Under the pieces are notes generated by a model. That model did no database searches. It saw only the letters and a program-made list of their open reading frames with translations, and was not told the origin of the DNA. The translations under genes and the position numbers were made by a program. Below are positions 23,219 to 29,397 of a DNA stretch of 64,000 nucleotides, piece after piece; position 1 is the first letter of the stretch; every line of letters begins with the position of its first letter. The stretch spans positions 1 to 64,000 of the forward strand of contig CALXOF010000006.1 in the NCBI GenBank assembly GCA_944389945.1. The letters run 5' to 3'. This DNA comes from an uncultured Kiritimatiellota bacterium (lineage in GTDB: Bacteria; Verrucomicrobiota; Kiritimatiellia; RFP12; DVOR01).

Positions 23219-23656
23219 ATGGATATCTATGTCGGCAATCTTGCCTACGCGACGGACGACGAAGCCCTCCGCGCCGCCTTTGCGGCCTATGGCGAAGTGA
23301 CCTCGGCGCGCGTCGTGACCGACCGCATGACGAACCGCTCCAAGGGCTTCGGCTTTGTGGAAATGCCCAACGAAGACGAGGCCAACGCGGCCATCGCGGC
23401 CCTCAACGGCGCCGAGCTCGACGGGCGCCCCCTGCGCGTGAACGAATCCCAGCCCAAGCCGCGCGAGGATCGCCCGCGCCGTCCTTACGGCGGTGGCGGC
23501 TATGGCGACCGTCCCCGCCGCCCTTACGGTGACCGCCCCTATGGCGACCGCCCCCGCGGTGGCCGTGGCCCCCGTGGCGGTTATGGCGACCGCGGCCCCC
23601 GCCGTGGCGGCTATGGCCGCCGCGACTACGACGGCCCGCCCGAATCCCAGTGGTAA
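23219..23656 (+). CDS. RNA-binding protein (single RRM, Gly/Arg-rich tail)
   Basis: 145 residues. One RNA recognition motif with RNP2 IYVGNL at residues 3-8 and RNP1 KGFGFVEM at about 42-49. A tail of about 65 residues is rich in Gly, Arg, Pro and Tyr (RGGRGPRGGYGDRGPRR). Such proteins occur in cyanobacteria and PVC bacteria, where they bind RNA and are often cold-induced; the role here is inferred. AGGAA lies ten bases before ATG 23219; the longer frame start at 23072 has no support. The 110-base leader from the promoter near 23091 may be structured. Confidence 0.9.
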   Translation: MDIYVGNLAYATDDEALRAAFAAYGEVTSARVVTDRMTNRSKGFGFVEMPNEDEANAAIAALNGAELDGRPLRVNESQPKPREDRPRRPYGGGGYGDRPRRPYGDRPYGDRPRGGRGPRGGYGDRGPRRGGYGRRDYDGPPESQW

Positions 23657-23925
23657 GCCAGGCCGCCCCGCGGCCTCTCGTTAAACTCCAAAGGCGACGC
23701 CGCGCGCCGCCTTTGGGGTGTTTGCCTATTGAAGCTTGAGGCCCTTTTTCCGCAAAGACGCAAGGGGAGGCGCGAACCGCTTCGGGCTCCATCGGTCGTT
23801 CTGCGGCTTCGCCGCTGACCGCGACCACCGCCCTCCGTTTCGCGCCTTGCCGAGTTCTCGGGAACATCATCCGTCGCCCCGCAGGGGCGTTCCAATCAGC
23901 TAATCAGCTCCAGAGTTGCAAAGGG
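23657..23925. repeat. terminator-like hairpin and repeats behind the RRM gene
   Basis: AGGCCGCCCCGCGGCCT (23660-23676) and CCAAAGGCG...CGCCTTTGG (23688-23717, then GGTGTTTG) may end the RRM transcript. Then an HP-E block in reverse (23752-23862), a GCCCCGCAGGGGC hairpin (23876) and DR8 (23896-23909). Confidence 0.65.
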
Positions 23926-24021
23926 GGCGCACATTGTGGTATCTTATTGCGACTTATTCCGCGGAGGACGGCTTTCAGGCCGATGGCCGCCAAAGCGGAC
24001 AACCCACAAAGGAACACGATC

Positions 24022-24216
24022 ATGCCTAAGATGAAGACCAAAAAGGCAGCGACCAAGAAGTTCAAACTGTCGGCCACGGGCAAGGCTATGCGCACCCAGG
24101 CCGGGAAACGCCACCTCAATGGCTACAAGACCCGCGCCCGCAAGCGCAACCTCCGTGGCGCCACCGCCGTCTACGAAGGCAACCAGAAGATGGTCGCCCG
24201 TATGCTTCAGGCCTAA
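24022..24216 (+). CDS. rpmI: 50S ribosomal protein L35
   Basis: 64 residues, the standard length. MPKMKTKKAATKKFK, then TGKAMRTQAGKRH and the Arg/Lys-rich RARKRNLRGA, is the bL35 signature. AAAGGAA is eight bases before ATG 24022. rplT follows after 18 bases, the usual pair; infC, which precedes rpmI in many bacteria, is not here. The leader from about 23950 contains GGCTTTCAGGCCGATGGCC, which can fold and could serve L20 autoregulation, though this is only inferred. Confidence 0.97.
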   Translation: MPKMKTKKAATKKFKLSATGKAMRTQAGKRHLNGYKTRARKRNLRGATAVYEGNQKMVARMLQA

Positions 24217-24234
24217 CCCAGGAGGACACACACC

Positions 24235-24597
24235 ATGAGAGCCACCAACGCCCCCGCTTCCCGCGAACGTCGTCGCCGCCGCCTGAAACTGGCCCGCGGC
24301 TTCTACGGCGCCCGCTCCAAGCAATTCCGCCTCGCCACCGAGGCCGTCGACCGCGCCCAGCGCCTCTCCACCTGGCACCGCAAGCTCCGCAAACGCGACT
24401 TCCGCCAGCTCTGGATTGCCCGTATCAACGCGGCCGTCCGCAACCTCGCCGACGCGAAGGTCCCCAACTACTCCCGCTTCATCGAGGGTCTCACCAAGGC
24501 GGGCATCACCGTCAACCGCAAGATGCTCTCCGAGATCGCGATTGCCGACGCCGAAGGCTTCAAGGCCCTCGTCGCCAAGGCCGCCGCCGCCCTCTAA
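24235..24597 (+). CDS. rplT: 50S ribosomal protein L20
   Basis: 120 residues. ERRRRRLKLARGFYGARSK, RDFRQLWIARINAAVR and NYSRFIEGLTKAGI are typical of bL20. L20 binds 23S rRNA early in assembly and in several bacteria represses the rpmI-rplT messenger. AGGAGG lies nine bases before ATG. A strong terminator follows at 24619. Confidence 0.97.
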   Translation: MRATNAPASRERRRRRLKLARGFYGARSKQFRLATEAVDRAQRLSTWHRKLRKRDFRQLWIARINAAVRNLADAKVPNYSRFIEGLTKAGITVNRKMLSEIAIADAEGFKALVAKAAAAL

Positions 24598-24618
24598 GGC
24601 TGAAGCTGGTCGCTTCCG

Positions 24619-24648
24619 AAAGGCGCCGCCCCGCGGCGCCTTTTTTGT
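24619..24648 (+). terminator. terminator after rplT
   Basis: GGCGCCGC and GCGGCGCC pair around CCC (24622-24640) and TTTTTTG follows. Confidence 0.9.
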
Positions 24649-24709
24649 TGTTTGTCTGGGCCTCCCATCTCCACGAAGACACGAAGGGGCGCTTGCGCGC
24701 CCTCACCAC

Positions 24710-24740
24710 TTGACGTAATGGGGGGGGGGAGTGGTATTAT
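24710..24740 (+). promoter_or_regulatory. promoter with poly-G spacer (CD225 operon)
   Basis: TTGACG (24710-24715) and TATTAT (24735-24740) are 19 bases apart, and the spacer holds a ten-G run (24720-24729). Loss of two Gs would give the optimal 17. It stands 60 bases before the first zinc-ribbon/CD225 gene. Confidence 0.65.
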
Positions 24741-24800
24741 ATCTGTGCAATGGGTATGAGGCTGATTTGTCTTGGCCCGATTTGAACAGAAAGGGAAGTG

Positions 24801-25430
24801 ATGTTTTGCTCGAATTGCGGATTTAAGCTGGCGGAGACGTCGAAATTTTGTCCCCAGTGCGGGACAAAAGTTGAACCCATCTCCATCGCCCCGGCAGTGC
24901 CGGAGGCGCCTGCTTCGGTATCGTCCCAGGCCCCCGCTGATCCAATGATGGAAGCACCGGTGATGGAGGAACCTGCTCCTACTCCTACTCCGGCACCGGC
25001 GGTAACGAGGCCGGCCATCCCATCGACGGTGCCACTGCGCAAAGGCTCTTATGCGTCGCAGACGATTGGGCAGGGCCCCAGGAAAACGGTGCGCCGTGTG
25101 GTACGAACCTCTGCCCAGCCGTCGACATCGCAGATGCGGGTCCCCACTCGACCGTTGACGCCGCAGGAGCAACTAGCGCAGTATCGTCGGCTTCGCCCCT
25201 CGCCGCTGGTGTGGTCCATCTTGGCGACAATCTTGTGTTGCATGCCGCTGGGCGTGGTCTCAATCGTGATGGCGTGCAAGGAGAATTCGTGCCTGGCGGT
25301 GTATGACTTCACGGGTGCCGCAGAGGCGAACCAGTCGGCGCGGACCTGGGCATTCTGGGCCCTGATAACAAGCATCATCGGTAACGGCATCTCGTTCTTT
25401 ATCTTGTTTGCGCTCCCCGATACCTTCTGA
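24801..25430 (+). CDS. zinc-ribbon and CD225/dispanin-like membrane protein
   Basis: 209 residues. An N-terminal zinc ribbon MFCSNCGFKL...FCPQCG at about 1-22, a long Pro/Ala/Glu linker to about 135, then two membrane helices: LVWSILATILCCMPLGVVSIVMA followed by a loop and the last helix near 185-205. The CCxPLG-x-x-S segment is typical of CD225 (dispanin, interferon-induced transmembrane-like) domains. Bacterial members have no known role. AGGGAAG is close before ATG 24801. It is the first of four genes in line, all membrane proteins; the poly-G promoter at 24710 likely drives them. Confidence 0.75.
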   Translation: MFCSNCGFKLAETSKFCPQCGTKVEPISIAPAVPEAPASVSSQAPADPMMEAPVMEEPAPTPTPAPAVTRPAIPSTVPLRKGSYASQTIGQGPRKTVRRVVRTSAQPSTSQMRVPTRPLTPQEQLAQYRRLRPSPLVWSILATILCCMPLGVVSIVMACKENSCLAVYDFTGAAEANQSARTWAFWALITSIIGNGISFFILFALPDTF

Positions 25431-25477
25431 GGCATCGGCGCGTGGATTGAGTGATAACCGTAAACGGAGAAAAACTT

Positions 25478-25867
25478 ATGTTCTGTCCTAACTGTGGTGT
25501 GCAACAACCCGACAATGCATTTGCCTGTTCCCAGTGCGGGGCGCCGCTTTCCGGCCGGCCGCAGAACCCACAGTCTGTGGCCCCACACCCCATGCAAGGG
25601 GGAGCGCAGGGAGGCCAACTACTTCCGCCGCCCTCTTACTTGGCCGGCGCGATTCTGGTGACGCTCTTTTGCTGTCTGCCCTTCGGCATCGTGAGCATTG
25701 TCTTTGCCTCGCAGGTCTCGGGCCACATTGCCTCCGGGAATCTGGCTGCGGCACAAGAGGCCTCAAGAAAGGCGGCCACCTGGATGTGGTGGGGCTTTGG
25801 CATCGGCCTGGGCATCAACCTGCTTTGGGTCCTCTTCTACGGCTTTGCTTTCCTGGCCGCCCTTTGA
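25478..25867 (+). CDS. zinc-ribbon and CD225-like membrane protein
   Basis: 129 residues. The N-terminal zinc ribbon MFCPNCGVQQPDNAFACSQCG is followed by a short Gly/Pro/Gln linker and a CD225-like pair of helices (ILVTLFCCLPFGIVSIVFA, then SRKAATWMWWGFGIGLGIN). ACGGAG is eight bases before ATG 25478; an upstream GTG at 25451 in frame is less likely. The stop overlaps the next start (TGATG), so the two are coupled. It looks like a shorter paralogue of the gene before it. Confidence 0.75.
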   Translation: MFCPNCGVQQPDNAFACSQCGAPLSGRPQNPQSVAPHPMQGGAQGGQLLPPPSYLAGAILVTLFCCLPFGIVSIVFASQVSGHIASGNLAAAQEASRKAATWMWWGFGIGLGINLLWVLFYGFAFLAAL

Positions 25868-26211
25868 TGGGTGTTACGGATCGCCAACAGGGTGTGGAGA
25901 CCTCCTCCAAGGCGTTGCCCATGGAGGTGGTCCCGACGCATCTGTTCGGTGCAACGGTCGTATCCATCCTGTTGTGCACGCCGCTGGGCATTGTCAGTTT
26001 GGCCTATGCCGAGAAAGTCTCCCAACGCCTGGCCGTGGGCGATGTGGCCGGGGCGCGGGTCGCTTCGCGCAAGGCGGGGCTCTGGATGTGGTGGGGGGTG
26101 TGGCTGGGACTTTTGGGCTATGGCGCACTCGTGTGGGGGTGCGTGCTCGCGTGGCGACTGTTGCAGTCGCCGGAGTTGTTGATGGAATGGCTTGCGTATG
26201 CGGTTGCCTGA
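25867..26211 (+). CDS. CD225-like membrane protein without zinc ribbon
   Basis: 114 residues. It lacks the zinc ribbon but keeps the two-helix CD225 part: LFGATVVSILLCTPLGIVSLAYA, the VGDVAGARVASRKAGLWMWWG connector and a final helix. SRKA-x-x-WMWWG is shared with the previous protein, so this is a duplicated module. The start overlaps the stop of the previous gene and its end overlaps the DUF2752 gene by 14 bases; all four genes form one unit. Confidence 0.7.
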   Translation: MGVTDRQQGVETSSKALPMEVVPTHLFGATVVSILLCTPLGIVSLAYAEKVSQRLAVGDVAGARVASRKAGLWMWWGVWLGLLGYGALVWGCVLAWRLLQSPELLMEWLAYAVA

Positions 26212-26590
26212 GTGGTGCAAGTCAAGATGGGTGACGATACCGGTGGCGCTGGTGGCGCTTGCGGGGATGTGCGGGCTGGCCTATGTGGGGAATCCGGGTG
26301 AAAGCGCGTGGTTGCCGGAGTGTTTCTTCCATCGCGTAACGGGATGCCATTGCCCCGGTTGCGGGAATACGCGAGCGTTGCATGCGCTGGTGCATGGGGA
26401 TGTGGCGGCGTCGCTTTCCAACAACATCCTGCTGATTCCGGCGCTCGTGCTGTTGGCCGTTTTGGTGATTTGGCCCCGCTTGGCGACCAACCGCTGGGTG
26501 TGTCTGACCATCGTTGTGGTGGTCATTGCCTTCTTTGTCCTTCGCAACGTGCCTTTCTATCCTTTCACGTTACTGGCACCGATTGCGTGA
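26198..26590 (+). CDS. DUF2752 family membrane protein
   Basis: 130 residues from ATG 26198 (a TTG at 26192 is also possible). CFFHRVTGCHCPGCGNTRALHALVHGD contains the DUF2752 signature CPGCGxTRA. Three or four membrane helices are likely. The family has no known role; it often sits beside CD225 and zinc-ribbon genes in Bacteroidetes and PVC genomes, as here. It is the last gene of the run. Confidence 0.8.
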   Translation: MRLPEWCKSRWVTIPVALVALAGMCGLAYVGNPGESAWLPECFFHRVTGCHCPGCGNTRALHALVHGDVAASLSNNILLIPALVLLAVLVIWPRLATNRWVCLTIVVVVIAFFVLRNVPFYPFTLLAPIA

Positions 26591-26673
26591 AGCCTGCCCG
26601 GGATCGTTCCCCACGAAAACACAAGGGGCGGCATAAACCGCCCCTGTGTCTTTGCTGGGAACTTCCCAGAACA

Positions 26674-27510
26674 TTAGTGCTTCTGTAGCAAAAGCTGTTT
26701 CTGAATGTCTTGGGCGGCACGCCGTACTCGCCGTATAGTTTCCTGCTCTTCGGTTGTGTTAGAGCGACTCTGCAAGAGCTCCCATCTCAAAGAAAGAGAC
26801 AAATCCTTAACCTGGCAGGAGACTGCGACAACGACCTCGTTGGAGTACAGCTTATGGGCTTTTCTGTAGGCGAGCAGCCTCGTCCAAGACCACGGATTCA
26901 GGTCTTCGACTTCAAACGTGCCACTCTCCACTTCCCCACTCGGGACCTTGATGGAGTATTTGGCGGTATAGAAGTCTTCCTTCCCCTCCTGCTCAATGAG
27001 CTCAAAGTCAACAATCTCGTAGCGATCCATGTTGACACCCTCTATATCGAGGGTGGTGATAAACTCTTTCCGGGCCGCTTCGATAAGCCGGTCATGGTGC
27101 GTGATGCCGTAGTAACATTGAATGCCTGCGTTAATAAGGATAGCGATAAAGATGATACACGCCACAATGACGCCAATCTTATTCACCTTACGCTTCCAAG
27201 CCTCCATCTTCTTGGCTACGGCCTCTTTCTTTGCCGTTTCCGGGTCGGGGGTGCCTCCCATCTCCTCCGCCTTCGGCGCCTCCGGCTCAGGGGCACCTTG
27301 AGGGTGAGCCGTTGCGTCACTTGCAGACCCCTTCGGCGCTTCCTGCTCGGGGGCACCTTGAGGGTGAGCCGTTGCGTCACTTGCAGACCCCTTCGGCGCC
27401 TCCGGTTCGGGAGCTTGTTGGGGTTGGGGCGTGCCGTTGACCGCCGCGCCACACCGCGTGCAGAACTGATTGCCATCGATGAGTCGATTACCGCATTTTG
27501 TGCAGAACAT
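26674..27510 (-). CDS. zinc-ribbon single-pass membrane protein with repeat linker
   Basis: 278 residues. A zinc ribbon MFCTKCGNRLIDGNQFCTRCG at 1-21 is followed by a Pro/Glu/Ala linker with a 22-residue repeat (GAPEQEAPKGSASDATAHPQ-type, two full copies plus a partial) at about 32-80. A basic helix and one membrane segment (IGVIVACIIFIAILINAGIQ, about 112-131) come next, then a soluble region of 145 residues I do not recognise. The ribbon suggests kinship with the CD225 genes opposite. AAGGAAGG is close before ATG. The gene is convergent with the DUF2752 gene; its promoter has a G-run (27563-27591). Confidence 0.75.
   Translation of the reverse strand: MFCTKCGNRLIDGNQFCTRCGAAVNGTPQPQQAPEPEAPKGSASDATAHPQGAPEQEAPKGSASDATAHPQGAPEPEAPKAEEMGGTPDPETAKKEAVAKKMEAWKRKVNKIGVIVACIIFIAILINAGIQCYYGITHHDRLIEAARKEFITTLDIEGVNMDRYEIVDFELIEQEGKEDFYTAKYSIKVPSGEVESGTFEVEDLNPWSWTRLLAYRKAHKLYSNEVVVAVSCQVKDLSLSLRWELLQSRSNTTEEQETIRRVRRAAQDIQKQLLLQKH
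27283..27420. repeat. 66-bp in-frame tandem repeat
   Basis: Two nearly perfect 66-bp units and a partial third lie in the linker of the zinc-ribbon gene (minus strand). They differ at few bases, so copy number could change by slippage while the frame is kept. Confidence 0.85.
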
Positions 27511-27562
27511 AACGAATCCTTCCTTAAGCTATTCCTATCTGGCACCACTGCCAAACAACAAT

Positions 27563-27591
27563 AGGATAATACCGCCCCCCCCCATTGTCAA
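27563..27591 (-). promoter_or_regulatory. promoter with poly-G spacer (zinc-ribbon gene)
   Basis: On the minus strand TTGACA (27591-27586) is followed by AT, nine Gs (27583-27575) and CGG, then TATTATCCT. TATCCT (27568-27563) gives a 17-base spacer; TATTAT (27571-27566) would give 14. ATG is about 50 bases further on. Confidence 0.65.
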
Positions 27592-27717
27592 GCAGTATGT
27601 GCAAAAGGATATTGCTTCGCCCCACTACGAAGCCTTTTGAGGCGCCGGCCCGCGCCCCTTGCGAAGACGCCTGAATGCCCGGTGTCTTCTGTGGACGCCG
27701 GGAGAGGCCTTGGAGAG

Positions 27718-27796
27718 ACCCTTAAGGGTTCGAGGTGAGACCCTATAAGGGTCGGAGGTCAACCCTTAAGGGTTTCGGGTCGGACCCTTATAGGGT
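27718..27796. repeat. PAL23 phased palindrome array, copy 3
   Basis: Four units (ACCCTTAAGGGT, CCCTATAAGGGT, ACCCTTAAGGGT, CCCTTATAGGGT) about 23 bp apart. Here the half-sites are nearly all CCCT/AGGG rather than CCACT/AGTGG. The stretch 27600-27717 holds nothing I can name. Confidence 0.8.
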
Positions 27797-27859
27797 CTGA
27801 AAAGGGACCCTTAGGAGAGGGTCTCTTCGACGGCATCGATGAGGGCATTGGCGGCGGGG

Positions 27860-28025
27860 CGCAACGGCGCCCCTGTATCTCCTGTATCTCTTGAATCTCC
27901 TGTGGAGTCTTGAGCGCTTTCCCGAGAAACCGACAGAAACGCAAGGGATGGGCACGGTAGAGAGGCCCGCAGGGCCGAACGGTGAAGTGCCCAGGCCCTT
28001 GCGTTCCTTCGTGTCTTCGTGGGAA
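27860..28025. repeat. HP-C end, DR9 and HP-A before ribBA
   Basis: A GGGGCGCAACGGCGCCCC hairpin, DR9 CTCCTGTAT units (27872-27905) and HP-A (27935-28022) whose inner stem is GGCCCGCAGGGCC. The ORFs here are repeat read-through. HP-A lies 17 bases from the ribBA stop and could act as its terminator. Confidence 0.7.
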
Positions 28026-28038
28026 AGGGTCAGCGCCC

Positions 28039-29259
28039 TCACAACAGGTGGCCCATCTTCTCGCGCTTGGTCTCGAGGTAGTGGGCGTTGAAGGGGCCGG
28101 CGTGGGCAACGATGGGGACGCGCTCGGTGATTTCGAGGCCGTGACCGGCGAGGCCGACGACCTTCTGGGGATTGTTGGTCATCAGGCGCAGACGCGTGAT
28201 GCCGAGCTCGGCGAGAATCTGGGCGCCGATGCCGTAGTCGCGCAGGTCGGGGGCGAAGCCGAGGCGGACGTTGGCCTCGACGGTGTCGCACCCCTGCTCT
28301 TGGAGTTTGTAGGCATGGAGCTTGTTGGCCAGGCCGATGCCGCGGCCCTCTTGGCGCATATAGAGGAGGCACCCGCGGCCTTCCTTGGCGATGGCCGTCA
28401 TGGCCTGATGGAGCTGCCAGCCGCAGTCGCAACGGGCGCTGCCGAAGACGTCGCCGGTGAGGCATTCGCTGTGGACGCGGACGAGCGGGGGCGGGTCGCC
28501 GGCCAGGTCGCCCATCGTGAGGGCGAGGTGTTCCAGGCCGTCCAGCTTGCCGCGGAACATGGTCAGGCGGAAGTGGCCGTAGGCCGTGGGGAGGTCAACG
28601 CTCTCGACGCGCTCGACCAGGGATTCGTGGGCGCGGCGGTAGGCGATGAGGCGCTCGACCGAGCAGATGCGCAGGCCGTGTTTGCGGGCGAAGGGGATGA
28701 GGTCGGGCAGGCGGGCCATGGTGCCATCCTCGCCGACGATTTCGCAGCAGATGCCGGCGGGCTTGAGGCCGGCCAGGCGGGCGAGGTCGACGGTCGCTTC
28801 GGTGTGGCCGGCGCGGCGGAGCACGCCGCCGGGCTGCGGCCGCAGGGGGAAGGTGTGCCCGGGCGAGACGAAGTCGGCCGCCGTCGCCGTGTCGTCCACC
28901 AGGAGCTGGACGGCCTTGGCGCGGTCGGCGGCGGAGATGCCGGTGGTGACGCCGGTGTGGGGGGCGCCGTCCACGCTCAACGTGAAGGCCGTGGCGAAAC
29001 GGTCGCCGCGGTTCACGCTCGGCGCCAACGCGATGCCCAGGCGGTCGAGGAGGGCGCCGTCGCAAGGGGCGCAGAGCAGCCCGCGGGCCTCGCGGATGCA
29101 GAAGTTGACGGCCTCGGGGGTGACCTTCTCGGCGGCCATGATGAGGTCGCCCTCATTCTCGCGCTGCGCGTCATCCACGATGACAACGAACTTCCCGGCC
29201 CGGATATCCTCCAGGCACGCTTCCACGGAGTCCAACGCAGCTTCCAGATTCTCTTCCAT
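28039..29259 (-). CDS. ribBA: bifunctional DHBP synthase / GTP cyclohydrolase II
   Basis: 406 residues. The N-terminal RibB half makes 3,4-dihydroxy-2-butanone 4-phosphate from ribulose 5-phosphate (RENEGDLIMAAE near 29-40, TGVTTGISAADRA near 122, the HTEAT segment near 172). The C-terminal RibA half opens GTP to the pyrimidine precursor of riboflavin (zinc cysteines in CLTGDVFGSARCDCG near 260-274, RQEGRGIGLANKL near 297). Both halves look intact. ATG 29259 has AGAAAGG upstream and TATACT at 29287-29282. It stands alone; no ribD, ribE or ribH is nearby and no FMN riboswitch is seen in the short leader. Confidence 0.95.
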   Translation of the reverse strand: MEENLEAALDSVEACLEDIRAGKFVVIVDDAQRENEGDLIMAAEKVTPEAVNFCIREARGLLCAPCDGALLDRLGIALAPSVNRGDRFATAFTLSVDGAPHTGVTTGISAADRAKAVQLLVDDTATAADFVSPGHTFPLRPQPGGVLRRAGHTEATVDLARLAGLKPAGICCEIVGEDGTMARLPDLIPFARKHGLRICSVERLIAYRRAHESLVERVESVDLPTAYGHFRLTMFRGKLDGLEHLALTMGDLAGDPPPLVRVHSECLTGDVFGSARCDCGWQLHQAMTAIAKEGRGCLLYMRQEGRGIGLANKLHAYKLQEQGCDTVEANVRLGFAPDLRDYGIGAQILAELGITRLRLMTNNPQKVVGLAGHGLEITERVPIVAHAGPFNAHYLETKREKMGHLL

Positions 29260-29397
29260 GCGACTAACCTTTCTGGCCCGTTAGTATACCATATTGGAAC
29301 GCTCCCGCGCCCTGACTGAACACTTGGGAGCGGGTCGCTTGCAAGTTTGGTTTTGTTGGTGGGGACTCCGCCCTCTCTGTGTTATACTAGAAGGACT

